NCBI GenBank assembly: GCA_041751095.1
Contig: JBGSYC010000147.1
Location: 27,849-91,848 of the forward strand
Origin: JADCRZ01 sp041751095
GTDB taxonomy: Bacteria; Bacteroidota; Bacteroidia; Chitinophagales; Chitinophagaceae
Direction: 5' to 3'
Length of the DNA: 64,000 nucleotides
Shown: positions 42,402 through 51,618 of the stretch, piece after piece
Layout: each line of letters begins with the position of its first letter
Numbering within the stretch: position 1 is the stretch's first letter
Program-made: the position numbers and the translations under genes
Notes under the pieces: model-generated
Seen by the model: only the letters and a program-made list of their open reading frames with translations
Told to the model about the DNA's origin: nothing
Database searches by the model: none

Positions 42402-45400
42402 ATGAGAATATTTTTTGCAGTTTTCCTGGTTGCCTTTGCTGTGGTTGCTTCTGCCCAGCAGACCAGGCATATTTCGAATCCGCAGGCCACATTAAACCAG
42501 GCGATAGAATTATATCAGAAGGAGCATTACAGCCTTGCTTACCCCTTGTTTAAGGATTTGAATATGAATTTGCGTGAAGCAGATCGCAGCAACCAGTCGC
42601 TGAATTATCAGGAAATTAAATACTACCTGATCGTTTGCGCGTTAAAGCAAAATGAAGCATGGTCGGCGGGTGTTGCACGCGAGTTTGTTGACCTCGATGT
42701 TAATGCGGCCCGCGCCGCGATGATGAGTTATCATTTAGGGGAATACCATTTTCGTCAGAAAGATTATTTCCAGGCGATTTCTTATTTTGAAAAAAGTTCG
42801 GCCGAACACCTTAGTAACCGTGAGATCGCTGACATGAAATTTCACCAGGGTTATTCATATTTTAACCTGCAGAAGTTTGATATGGCGAAGCCTTTGTTTA
42901 ACACGATACGCCAATTGCCTAAAGATCCCAATTATATCGATGCAAACTATTATTATGGATTTCTCACATTTAACGACAAAAACTATAAAGAAACACTTTC
43001 CGCTTTCAGGGTGGTAGAAAATGAAAAAGATTATGCCCCAATAGTGCCTTTCTACATAGCAAATATCTACTACCATACAAATGAAAAAGACAAAGCCTTA
43101 ACCTACGCTGAAGAGAAATTAAAAAAAGGCGGTCAACTTTATGACCTTGACATGAGGCAGTTTGTGGGACACGGTTATTTTGAAAAACAGGATTATGGCA
43201 AGGCGCTTCCATACCTTCAGGAGTATGTAGACCGCTCGCAGAAGGTGAGAAGGGAAGATATATATGAGCTTTCTTATTCATTTTATCAAACAGGTAACTT
43301 TGCAAAAGCCATCGACGGATTTAAACAACTCAGCGGGAAAGAAGATTCCCTTGCTCAGAACTCTATGTACCTGCTTGGCGACGCTTACCTGAAAACCAAC
43401 CAAAAGGCCAACGCCCGTAATGCCTTCCTGTTCAGTTCATCCAATAACAGCAACGATTATCAGCGCGAAATATCTTCGTTCAACTATGCAAAACTATCTT
43501 ATGAATTAGGTTACCAGGATGTAGCCCTCACAGAGCTTCAGCGTTTTCTTTCCGGTTACCCCACTTCCACTTATGCTAATGAAGCTAAAGAGTTATTGGT
43601 CTCAGTGCTGACAAACACCAATAATTATAAAGATGCGCTTACCCTGCTGGAGAGTTTACAATCACAAACTGAAAATGCAAAAATGCTTTACCCGAAGATC
43701 CTTTATGGCCGGGCCACAGAACTGGTGAATGATGGAATGCTGTTAGCGGCCAATGATCTTCTTGATAAAGCACTGAAAGACCCTTACAATTCAACAATCC
43801 TGCCTTATGTCAATTTCTGGAAAGGAGAGATTTCGTTTCGCCTGAATCAGATCGATGATGCGATCCGTTACTATTTTGAATACCTCAAAACAGGCAACAT
43901 AAACGGCGAGGTAAACCCGACAAACGCGCGGTACAATCTTGGATATTCTTTGCTGAAGAAAGAAAACTATAAACAGGCTCTTGGTTTTTTTGAACAGGTG
44001 GTTAAAACACCGCGAATGAGCGCAACCCCGCTTGAACAGGACGCATATATTCGCAGTGCAGACTGCTATTACATGAGCCGGGATTTTAAGACCGCCGCCG
44101 CCATGTACGACCAGGTGCTGAGCTTTTCATGGATTTCATCGGATTATGCAACTTTTCAGAAAGCAATGATTGCAGGTGTGAACAATGGAGCAGAAAAGAT
44201 CAGGTTGCTTCAGACAATTCCGCGACTTTATCCTTCATCTGCACTTGTGCCTGATGCAAACTTCGAAATGGCAAACAGCTATCTTTCAGACGAGAAATAC
44301 CGCGAAGCGCTTCCGTATTTGAAGAATGTAGTCAGTGCAACAAGCAGTGAAGCGCTTAAGCCCGGGGCACTTTTGAAAATGGGGATCGCGTATTACAATC
44401 TGGATAATAATAAAGAAGCATTGAACCAGTACAATGCGCTTCTGAAACAATATCCCAGTTCTGTAGAGGCAGAAGAAGGACTGGAGAATGCAAAAACAAT
44501 TTATATCGAAGAAGGTCGTACAAGTGAATATGTGGCATTCGCGAAATCGATTGGCCGCGATATTTCCACGAGCCAGGAAGATTCCCTCGCATACGCTGAA
44601 GCCGAGGTGCAATTTGGTAATGGCAGTTTCGACGCAGCATTGACCCGTTTTGAAAGTTACCTGTCCAGGTTTCCTGAAGGCAAATATTCCCTTGAAGCGA
44701 ATTATTACAAGAGTGAAATCTATTTTAATAAAAAGGACTGGGCCAAAGCTGCGACAGGGTATGAGGTGGTTGCCAACAGGGTGCCTAACAGATTTGGTGA
44801 AAAGTCGTTATTGCAAGCGGCAAGACTGAATTTCTTTGAACTTAAAAATTACAATAAAGCGGAGCAGTATTTTTCGAAGCTTAAGGAATTTGCCAGCAAT
44901 CAGGAAAACAAGCTCGAGGCCATGCGCGGATTGTTAAGAAGCCAGTTTCAGTTGCAGAAATGGAGTGAAGGTGCTGAAAATGCAAAAGACCTCCTTGCGC
45001 AAAAGGGTAGCAGCACCGACGACAAAGTTCTCGCGAACTTTGCGTTGGCAAAGGCAGCCCAGGCGGGTCAGGAATGCGAGCCGGCACTCGGGTATTACAG
45101 ATCGGTCGTGAGTATGAACAAGGCTTCGTACGGTGCAGAATCACGGTACGAGATAGCTCATTGCCTCTACCAGCAGGAAAAACTAAAAGAAGCCGAAAAA
45201 GCTGCATTCGAAGTAATCAACAAAGCTGGTTCATATGCTACATGGGTTACAAAAGCCTATATACTCCTTGGCGACATCTACTTCAAACAAAAAGATTTTT
45301 TTAATGCCAAGGCTACCTTCCAGAGTGTTGTTCAGAATGCGGCTAACCCTGAGTTGAAATCAGAAGCGCAGCAAAAACTTGACGCTGTGGTGGATGCTGA

Positions 45401-45431
45401 AGCCAAGGTAAGTAAAATTGAGGGGGAGTGA
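42402..45431 (+). CDS. Large tetratricopeptide-repeat periplasmic/envelope protein
   Basis: 1009 residues from the ATG at 42402, which gives the signal MRIFFAVFLVAFAVVASAQ; an ATG 42 bases upstream is in frame but worse. Nearly the whole mature chain is TPR-like repeats of about 34 residues (for example YFQAISYFEKSSAEHLSNRE, YKQALGFFEQVVKTPRMSAT, DAALTRFESYLSRFPEGKYS, FFNAKATFQSVVQNAANPEL), with aromatic residues at the usual positions. It probably acts as a scaffold in the periplasm or at the outer membrane. It is followed 61 bases later by a plugless barrel gene and an HU-CCDC81 gene, a neighbour set I know from other Bacteroidota. Confidence 0.9.
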   Translation: MRIFFAVFLVAFAVVASAQQTRHISNPQATLNQAIELYQKEHYSLAYPLFKDLNMNLREADRSNQSLNYQEIKYYLIVCALKQNEAWSAGVAREFVDLDVNAARAAMMSYHLGEYHFRQKDYFQAISYFEKSSAEHLSNREIADMKFHQGYSYFNLQKFDMAKPLFNTIRQLPKDPNYIDANYYYGFLTFNDKNYKETLSAFRVVENEKDYAPIVPFYIANIYYHTNEKDKALTYAEEKLKKGGQLYDLDMRQFVGHGYFEKQDYGKALPYLQEYVDRSQKVRREDIYELSYSFYQTGNFAKAIDGFKQLSGKEDSLAQNSMYLLGDAYLKTNQKANARNAFLFSSSNNSNDYQREISSFNYAKLSYELGYQDVALTELQRFLSGYPTSTYANEAKELLVSVLTNTNNYKDALTLLESLQSQTENAKMLYPKILYGRATELVNDGMLLAANDLLDKALKDPYNSTILPYVNFWKGEISFRLNQIDDAIRYYFEYLKTGNINGEVNPTNARYNLGYSLLKKENYKQALGFFEQVVKTPRMSATPLEQDAYIRSADCYYMSRDFKTAAAMYDQVLSFSWISSDYATFQKAMIAGVNNGAEKIRLLQTIPRLYPSSALVPDANFEMANSYLSDEKYREALPYLKNVVSATSSEALKPGALLKMGIAYYNLDNNKEALNQYNALLKQYPSSVEAEEGLENAKTIYIEEGRTSEYVAFAKSIGRDISTSQEDSLAYAEAEVQFGNGSFDAALTRFESYLSRFPEGKYSLEANYYKSEIYFNKKDWAKAATGYEVVANRVPNRFGEKSLLQAARLNFFELKNYNKAEQYFSKLKEFASNQENKLEAMRGLLRSQFQLQKWSEGAENAKDLLAQKGSSTDDKVLANFALAKAAQAGQECEPALGYYRSVVSMNKASYGAESRYEIAHCLYQQEKLKEAEKAAFEVINKAGSYATWVTKAYILLGDIYFKQKDFFNAKATFQSVVQNAANPELKSEAQQKLDAVVDAEAKVSKIEGE

Positions 45432-45492
45432 GGCACACGGCAAAGGATCCTGAAACTGAGCCGGGTTACTTCCCGGATAAAAATTTTCTCTG

Positions 45493-47139
45493 ATGACGAA
45501 AGAACAAATGATCAAAAACTTTTTTTTACTTGGGTGTATCGGATTGATGTTTGGGAAGCTTTCGGTAGCGCAGGATTCTTCCAAAAGAAGAACAATTGAA
45601 ATAACGTCAACGTTCAAGCCTGTTTTGCGGGAGGCGGCTAAGATCAATTTCAATGCAGCGCCCCCTTCAGTGGATTCTTCACGGTCAGCTTTGCAGTATA
45701 ATATCCCCATACAAACTTTATTTCTTACATACCAGCCTCTTGCATTGAAGCCTTTGGCTTTGCAGATTGATTCCGGCGCTGCATGGAAATACAGTAACTA
45801 TATCAAGGCCGGTGTGGGAAATGTGCACATCCCGTTTTTGCAGGCCGGATTTACTTTGGGAGATACCGGGAATGCAGTGCTAAATGTGTTTGCCAATCAT
45901 TATTCGTCGAAGGGTGGCCTGCCGTTTCAGAAAAATAACCAAACGGGTGTAGCAGTGGCGGGAGCCCTGAAAACTGCAAATAGCCACGAATGGAACGGAA
46001 GAGTAGGCTTTATAAGTGATGATTATTTTTTTTATGGATTTCAGCCCGAGGCACTGAAATTTACGAAAGATGAGCTGCGGCAGCGGTTTCAGACTTTTGA
46101 AGGTAAAATAAGCCTGCGGAACACCGCGCCTACAAGGTTTGGTCTTTACTATAATCCAAGCTTCCGGACATCGGTATTCAGCGGCAAAAATGAGTTTCGC
46201 AGGGCTACGGAAACAAATACGATATTAAATCTTCCGGTTTCAAAAACATTTGGTAAAAGTTTTGGATTCAATGCCGGTTTCACCGCAGACCTCACGAGCT
46301 ACCGTTTGGCAGGCAAGAGCAATGTACAGAATAATCTGTTTTATTTCAGCCCCGCGTTTTTACTGAAAACACCCAATTTATACCTGCATGCAGGATTAAT
46401 ACCTTCTTGGGATAATAAGATATTCGCGATGTTGCCAAATTTCCAGGCAGACGTAACTACCAACGACAAGCGCTTTACGCTTCAGTTGGGATGGCTGGGA
46501 TATTATAACAAAGGTTCTTACCAGCGTTTTGCATCTATTAATCCATGGATAATCCAGCCTGATCTCCTGCTGAATACAAGGGTGCAGGAAAGGTTTGTGG
46601 GTTTTAAGGGTTCCGTGCTGAATCACTTTACGTACAATGCGAAACTTGCCTTCATTAAATACACCAATATGCCGTTGTTCGTAAACGATAGCATTGACGG
46701 CAAAACATTTCTCACCCTCTATTCCCCTGCCCTTGACGCCCTGCAGTTGCATGGCGAGATCGGGTATCTGCAGGGTGAAACTTTTAGCGCCATGGCAGCT
46801 TTAACAATCAACAAATTTTCAAGAATTAAAGGCCAGCAGCGTGCCTGGGGTTTGATTCCGATTGAATTAAAATCGTCTTTGCGCTGGCAGTTTTTGAAAG
46901 ACCTGTGGCTGAAAGGAGATCTTTTTGCCTGGGACGGAGCGGCTTATCGTGCGCGGGATAAAGCTCCTCAAAAGGGAGAAGACGGTTTCGACGTTAGTGC
47001 AGGTGTTGAATTCAGGATCAACAGGCAATTTAACCTGTGGCTGCAAATGAATAACATTCTCAACAACAGGTATGAACGCTGGAACCAGTACGAAGTGTAT
47101 GGCTTTAACCTGCTCGGGGGAGTTGTTTTCTCGTTTTAG
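45493..47139 (+). CDS. TonB-receptor-like outer-membrane barrel without plug domain
   Basis: 548 residues; signal peptide MTKEQMIKNFFLLGCIGLMF with cleavage after SVAQ. The mature start RRTIEITSTFKPVLREAAKI resembles the beginning of plugless TonB-dependent receptor-like barrels. The rest is a beta-barrel of about 22 strands with many Tyr/Phe/Gly turns, a receptor-like stretch NLWLQMNNILNNRYERWNQY, and a C-terminal aromatic residue (GGVVFSF) for outer-membrane assembly. There is no plug or TonB box, so it is unlikely to be an energised importer by itself. It sits between the TPR and HU-CCDC81 genes. Confidence 0.85.
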   Translation: MTKEQMIKNFFLLGCIGLMFGKLSVAQDSSKRRTIEITSTFKPVLREAAKINFNAAPPSVDSSRSALQYNIPIQTLFLTYQPLALKPLALQIDSGAAWKYSNYIKAGVGNVHIPFLQAGFTLGDTGNAVLNVFANHYSSKGGLPFQKNNQTGVAVAGALKTANSHEWNGRVGFISDDYFFYGFQPEALKFTKDELRQRFQTFEGKISLRNTAPTRFGLYYNPSFRTSVFSGKNEFRRATETNTILNLPVSKTFGKSFGFNAGFTADLTSYRLAGKSNVQNNLFYFSPAFLLKTPNLYLHAGLIPSWDNKIFAMLPNFQADVTTNDKRFTLQLGWLGYYNKGSYQRFASINPWIIQPDLLLNTRVQERFVGFKGSVLNHFTYNAKLAFIKYTNMPLFVNDSIDGKTFLTLYSPALDALQLHGEIGYLQGETFSAMAALTINKFSRIKGQQRAWGLIPIELKSSLRWQFLKDLWLKGDLFAWDGAAYRARDKAPQKGEDGFDVSAGVEFRINRQFNLWLQMNNILNNRYERWNQYEVYGFNLLGGVVFSF

Positions 47140-47307
47140 AGAAAAGCTGCTTGTCGGCAATACGATAGCCGTTCAGATGATGCCTCCAATGAACGCTTCT
47201 GTTTGTCAGGCCAACGCGGCAACATAAGCCACAGTCACCTCAGTTTCCTTTCGAAACAAACTTTTTTTGATACTATTTTTTTCTTGCTTTGCCTCTCAAT
47301 ACAGCGT

Positions 47308-47943
47308 ATGGTGGAAATTCTCAAAAAATACCTGGTTCTGCGCAACAGTATTAGCATCCCGGGAACGGGAACGATCTATATTGAAAGAATTCCCGCAAGT
47401 GCCGATATTGAAAATAAGCAGATCATTGCTCCGCAGTATAAGTATTGTTTTGATAAGTATTCTGATACCCCTGATAAAGACTTCTTTAATTACCTTTCTT
47501 CCCAAAAGAAAGTGGCCGAATATGAAGCCATCGAATTGTATAACCAGTTCGCACAGCATATTCGTGCCGGGCTTAAGTCTGACGAAGATGTTGAATTAGC
47601 GGAGATCGGCCGTTTGAAAAAGAATAATTCGGGAGAAACCATTTTTGAAGCATATGAAGAGCTCAGCCCCCGGCATATGCCCGTTTACGCAGAAAAGTTG
47701 GTGGCCGGCAACACGCCCGCCGGTACTTCCACCGGCCACATTCAGGCGGCAATGGCGCCGGAAACCTCCTATTATGCACCCCGGAGAAAATGGCTTTACA
47801 GGAAGACGTCGTGGAAAACATTTGCCCTCGTGCTGGGTGCGACAGGTATAATAATCCTTTTGATTCATTTTACCAGGAATGGCTTCACCCGGGAATCGAT
47901 GACCAATCAACAGCGCATCGATTTACAAAAGGCTATACGTTAA
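47308..47943 (+). CDS. HU-CCDC81-domain membrane protein lacking a SPOR domain
   Basis: 211 residues from the ATG at 47308. The N-terminal 140 residues are two HU-like subdomains (MVEILKKYLVLRNSISIPGT, KDFFNYLSSQKKVAEYEAIE, EDVELAEIGRLKKNNSGET) of the bacterial CCDC81 type. A single membrane helix at about 169-186 (TFALVLGATGIIILLIHF) follows a basic YAPRRKWLYRKTSWK. In relatives the helix is followed by a coiled region and a C-terminal SPOR domain that binds denuded peptidoglycan; here only about 25 residues remain (TRESMTNQQRIDLQKAIR). The N-terminus should be cytoplasmic. Confidence 0.82.
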   Translation: MVEILKKYLVLRNSISIPGTGTIYIERIPASADIENKQIIAPQYKYCFDKYSDTPDKDFFNYLSSQKKVAEYEAIELYNQFAQHIRAGLKSDEDVELAEIGRLKKNNSGETIFEAYEELSPRHMPVYAEKLVAGNTPAGTSTGHIQAAMAPETSYYAPRRKWLYRKTSWKTFALVLGATGIIILLIHFTRNGFTRESMTNQQRIDLQKAIR

Positions 47944-48155
47944 AGGTGAGCCTGTGATGTCTTTTCTTTATAAAGGCTTAAGGAATGGTTTTGTTGAGGT
48001 CGGCTTTAAGCGCAGGTGCAGATCATACCGTCATCATAACGCATAACTTCTTCGATTACGGCACTGAACTTCCCGAAGCAAACTATTTACGCAACCGTTT
48101 TTTCATTTTTCATTTGATCTTTCTTAACGTTATTTGCACTCAACTTTACAGGCCG

Positions 48156-49052
48156 ATGGAATCAATTTCGTATAGTAATTGCCCCTGCTGCGGCGCCACC
48201 TTCATCCACAAGGAACTATCAGCTAAAGACCACACGGTTTCAGGAGAAACATTTGCCATATGGCATTGTAACGAATGTACGGTGCGGTTTACCCAAGATC
48301 CGCCTTCGCTGAACGCCATCGGCAGGTATTATCAATCTGAAAATTATATTTCGCATACGGATACAAAGAAGGGCCTGATTAATTCGCTTTACCATTTCGT
48401 AAGGAAAAGAACATTAAACTCGAAGAAAGAACTGCTTGAAAAGCATACTGGTTTACATGCGGGAAATTTGTTGGATATCGGCGCTGGGACAGGTGCCTTT
48501 TGCAGGCACATGAAATCGGAAGGGTGGACGGTGTGGGGACTTGAACCGGATGAGGCCGCCCGGCAGCGGGCTTACGACCTTTACAGGCTTACGTTAAATG
48601 ATGCAGGTGATTTGTTTACGCTGCAGCCGGGATTATTTGACGCTGTTACCATGTGGCATGTACTGGAACACGTGCATACGTTGCATGAATACATTGACCA
48701 CGTGCACAAAGTCTTAAAACCGGGAGGTAAAGCATTTATAGCCGTACCAAATTACATTTCTTACGATGCTTCGGTATACAAAGAATACTGGGCAGCTTAT
48801 GATGTGCCACGACATTTGTACCATTTTTCACCCCGTTCAATTAAGCTATTGTTTGAAAAACATTTGTTGGTGCTGCGCGGTATCAGGGCCATGTGGTATG
48901 ACAGCTTTTATGTGTCTTTACTGAGCGAACAGTATAAGAGTGGCTCTCCTGGTTATATCAAAGCTGTGCGATCCGGCTTAACGTCCAACCTGAAAGCGTT
49001 TACAAATAAGGAAAAATGCAGCTCCCTGACATACATTTTCGAGAAGAGATGA
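48156..49052 (+). CDS. Class I SAM-dependent methyltransferase with N-terminal zinc-ribbon-like motif
   Basis: 298 residues from the ATG at 48156. CPCCGATFIHKE and WHCNECTVRFT give a four-Cys metal-binding lead. The Rossmann core starts at GNLLDIGAGTGAFCRHMK (motif I, SAM binding), then GWTVWGLEPDEAA (acidic loop), LFDAVTMWHVLEHVHTLHEY (motif II) and LKPGGKAFIAVPN (motif III). The layout resembles Methyltransf_13/23 enzymes acting on sugars or small metabolites. The substrate is unknown. It lies 213 bases after the HU-CCDC81 gene and converges with the glutaminyl cyclase gene. Confidence 0.9.
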   Translation: MESISYSNCPCCGATFIHKELSAKDHTVSGETFAIWHCNECTVRFTQDPPSLNAIGRYYQSENYISHTDTKKGLINSLYHFVRKRTLNSKKELLEKHTGLHAGNLLDIGAGTGAFCRHMKSEGWTVWGLEPDEAARQRAYDLYRLTLNDAGDLFTLQPGLFDAVTMWHVLEHVHTLHEYIDHVHKVLKPGGKAFIAVPNYISYDASVYKEYWAAYDVPRHLYHFSPRSIKLLFEKHLLVLRGIRAMWYDSFYVSLLSEQYKSGSPGYIKAVRSGLTSNLKAFTNKEKCSSLTYIFEKR

Positions 49053-49079
49053 TCGAATGATCACCCATATTTGCCTGTG

Positions 49080-49895
49080 CTAATTCAATCTAATCTCATA
49101 CAGGTTCGGCCAGTTCTTACCGGTTATAAAAACCTGTCCTGAAGCGGAATCAAAGGCTATACCATTCATTTCACCCGCGTTGGGGTATTTCGTTTTAATT
49201 TCATTCCCAAGTGATTCAAAGTCTGCCCTTCCAACCACTTTGCCGCTTGATGGGTCGATCTTTAAAATATAATTGGTCAGCCACTGGTTCGCATAGATAT
49301 ACCCGTTAATGTATTCAAGTTCATTGATATTAGGCACGGGGCCGTTATTATCCTGAACGCCTACTACCTTTAAAACTCTTAATGTCTCCGGATCAAGATA
49401 CTGTAAATTACTGCTTCCATCGCTCATGATCAGGTGCTTTCCGTCGTTCGTAAGGGCCCAGCCGTCGCCTTTATAGGTAAACTCCCTTAGCTTTTTTAAT
49501 GTTTTCGCGTCGTAAATAAATCCAATCTCATCTTTCCAGGTGAGCTGGTAGATATTATCGTTAAGAATAGTGATCCCTTCTCCAAAATATGCGGTATCAA
49601 GCATTACCTTTTTTATGGCCCTGCCGGTTTTTATATCAACAGGCGCAAGCCACGATTTAAAATCGTTTTCACGGGGCTGGCCACCGGTACTTTCATAAAG
49701 CTGGCCCTGGTGCACCAGAAGCCCTTCTGTAAAAGCACTCGTATCATGCGGGTAAACATTCAAGATATTGTAACTGATTAGTGGAGGTGCCGGGTTGACA
49801 CTTGCAGCATCATTATCTGAAACATCTCCGGCGCTGTTGTTATTACAGGAAAGGAACACTATAGCCAAAGAAAAAATAAAAAAAAGTTGCTTCAT
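49080..49895 (-). CDS. Glutaminyl-peptide cyclotransferase lipoprotein (plant-type)
   Basis: 271 residues. MKQLFFIFSLAIVFLSCNNN is a lipoprotein signal (Cys at 17). The five-bladed propeller follows: VYPHDTSAFTEGLLVHQGQL (a hallmark), YESTGGQPRENDF, YFGEGITILNDNIYQLTWKD, LEYINGYIYANQWLTNYILK and MNGIAFDSASGQVFITGKNW. These enzymes turn N-terminal Gln into pyroglutamate. In this phylum that protects secreted proteins whose signal peptidase cleavage exposes Gln, which suits the many Q-starting mature proteins in this window. Confidence 0.9.
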   Translation of the reverse strand: MKQLFFIFSLAIVFLSCNNNSAGDVSDNDAASVNPAPPLISYNILNVYPHDTSAFTEGLLVHQGQLYESTGGQPRENDFKSWLAPVDIKTGRAIKKVMLDTAYFGEGITILNDNIYQLTWKDEIGFIYDAKTLKKLREFTYKGDGWALTNDGKHLIMSDGSSNLQYLDPETLRVLKVVGVQDNNGPVPNINELEYINGYIYANQWLTNYILKIDPSSGKVVGRADFESLGNEIKTKYPNAGEMNGIAFDSASGQVFITGKNWPNLYEIRLN

Positions 49896-49976
49896 TATTA
49901 CGGTGATAATGAGGCAAATGTACTATTCAGTTCCCCATGTATCCTGAATGATTTCCTAAAATTTAATTTTGATTGC

Positions 49977-49990
49977 TTTGATTAATCAAA
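49977..49990. promoter_or_regulatory. Perfect 14-base palindrome upstream of divergent genes
   Basis: TTTGATTAATCAAA lies about 80 bases upstream of the leftward glutaminyl cyclase start and 245 bases before the protease gene. It may be an operator; base composition makes this uncertain. Confidence 0.35.
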
Positions 49991-50043
49991 AATAAGTAGT
50001 TCTTTTACCCTGCTTATCGTCTGAATATCGCTTATCCAATTTC

Positions 50044-50208
50044 TCAAACATTTCTGCCTTCGGGCGTGTATCTCAACTCATAAGTAATCAATCCTCTTCC
50101 TTTATTCCTGTTATCGTCATGTCCAATGCCTCTCAATATTTTAGCTGAATATTGTTGTATATAAGCTATCCATGTCCTTGTTGTAACTCCAATATCTCCT
50201 GATGCCAT
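50044..50208 (-). CDS. Small unrecognised leftward ORF
   Basis: 54 residues: MASGDIGVTTRTWIAYIQQY, then SAKILRGIGHDDNRNKGRGL, then ITYELRYTPEGRNV and a stop. The frame stays open further upstream (CNIFLWWCA) into the start of the protease gene. The amino-acid mix is very protein-like (charged pairs, spaced aromatics), unlike a chance frame, yet it lies antisense in the upstream region of the protease gene. It may be a small gene or the C-terminus of a displaced one. I know no family match. Confidence 0.3.
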   Translation of the reverse strand: MASGDIGVTTRTWIAYIQQYSAKILRGIGHDDNRNKGRGLITYELRYTPEGRNV

Positions 50209-50235
50209 TGCGCACCACCACAAAAAGATGTTACA

Positions 50236-51510
50236 ATGAGACGAGTTCTACCGTTACTGCTTTGTATAGCAGTTTCTACCCGTATTTTTGCACAAAAAGA
50301 ATGCGGGGATCAGGAGTATCAGTTAAGGTCGATTTCAGCTCCTGCTGATTTTATCTTACAGTCACGTAGGATGCAAAGTATTCCGGACGTATCGTCTAAC
50401 GTTATCACTCAAACCATTTCAGGCCCTCAGACATCAGGCGCGCCAGTTCCTGAGGTGATCGTAATTCCGGTAGTTGTTCATGTATTATACAATAGCGCTC
50501 AGCAAAATATCAGTGACGCGCAGGTGAAATCTCAAATCGAGGCCCTTACTAAAGATTACAGGAAATTAAATGAAGACAGGTCAAAAGTGCCTGGATATTT
50601 TGCCCCGCTTGCAGCAGACTGCGGGTTTGAATTTAGCCTTGCCAATCGCGACCCTTCCGGGTTCGCCACTACCGGCATTATAAGAAAAAAGTCAAACATT
50701 CAGATGTTCGGTTTCGATGACCGTATAAAGTCATCGGCAAAAGGGGGTGACGACGCATGGGACAGGAACAAATATCTTAATATCTGGATCGGCAACCTCG
50801 CTGGTGGGATCCTCGGTTATTCAAGTGTTCCTGGTGGCCCTGCTGAGAAAGATGGTGTTGTATTACATTATAATGCAATTGGCACGACAGGTACGGTGTC
50901 TCAGCCTTTTCACCTTGGAAGAACGGCAACACATGAAGTGGGTCACTGGCTTAACCTGCGTCACATCTGGGGCGACAGCTATTGCGGAGATGACGAAGTT
51001 GACGACACGCCCAAACAGCGTTCTTCAAACAGGGGAAGCCCGGCAGGACAAAAATTTACCTGTGAAACAACTGGCCACGGTGATATGTATATGAATTTTA
51101 TGGATCTGACGGACGACGCCTCCATGTTCATGTTTACGCCCGGCCAGCGGCAAAGAATGCGGGCGCTTTTTCAAAAGGGAGGTCATCGTTCTGCGATACT
51201 ATCCTCCGATGCGTTATCCGGATCATCATTGGCAGAGCAGCATCAGCTCCCCCTCCAGATTTCCGGGGCGTCGCCAAAGGTCGCGGTTTTTCCCAATCCG
51301 GCTACTTCTGCAATCACTATAGAAGTAAGTGGTACGGAAGCGGTGAATTTCTTCGTGGTAATATATAATCATTCAGGACAGCCGGTAATCTCCCGTCTGG
51401 TGAACAGTAACAGCACAACAATAAATATATCGGCCCTTAAGGAAGGAGTCTACTATATTAAATCATCGAAAGGCGAGTTAAAGGTGGTGAAGTTTGTGAA
51501 AATTGGATGA
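50236..51510 (+). CDS. Secreted M43-family zinc metalloprotease with type IX sorting domain
   Basis: 424 residues; signal peptide MRRVLPLLLCIAVSTRIFA. The catalytic site HEVGHWLNLRHIWGD is the HExxHxxGxxH-type zinc motif of pappalysin-like (M43) proteases; MNFMDLTDDASMFMFTPGQ is the Met-turn region. Residues about 70-130 form the pro-part. The last 80 residues, from VAVFPNPATSAITIEVSG to KVVKFVKIG, are a type A sorting domain recognised by the type IX system, so the protease is exported to the surface or medium. Its presence implies a working type IX system elsewhere in the genome. Confidence 0.93.
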   Translation: MRRVLPLLLCIAVSTRIFAQKECGDQEYQLRSISAPADFILQSRRMQSIPDVSSNVITQTISGPQTSGAPVPEVIVIPVVVHVLYNSAQQNISDAQVKSQIEALTKDYRKLNEDRSKVPGYFAPLAADCGFEFSLANRDPSGFATTGIIRKKSNIQMFGFDDRIKSSAKGGDDAWDRNKYLNIWIGNLAGGILGYSSVPGGPAEKDGVVLHYNAIGTTGTVSQPFHLGRTATHEVGHWLNLRHIWGDSYCGDDEVDDTPKQRSSNRGSPAGQKFTCETTGHGDMYMNFMDLTDDASMFMFTPGQRQRMRALFQKGGHRSAILSSDALSGSSLAEQHQLPLQISGASPKVAVFPNPATSAITIEVSGTEAVNFFVVIYNHSGQPVISRLVNSNSTTINISALKEGVYYIKSSKGELKVVKFVKIG

Positions 51511-51618
51511 GAATAATAATTTCAGGGTTGGAGATTGCAGACGTTAGATATGGCCAGGTCTTTCTGATAAATCCATTTCAACCGGATATAAAACAAACTG
51601 ATCTAAAATCTCCGATGG

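Noticed and set aside
45433..45490. CCGGG-loop-CCCGG hairpin between the TPR and barrel genes
   Set aside because: The stem is only five pairs and no proper T run follows, so I do not call it a terminator.
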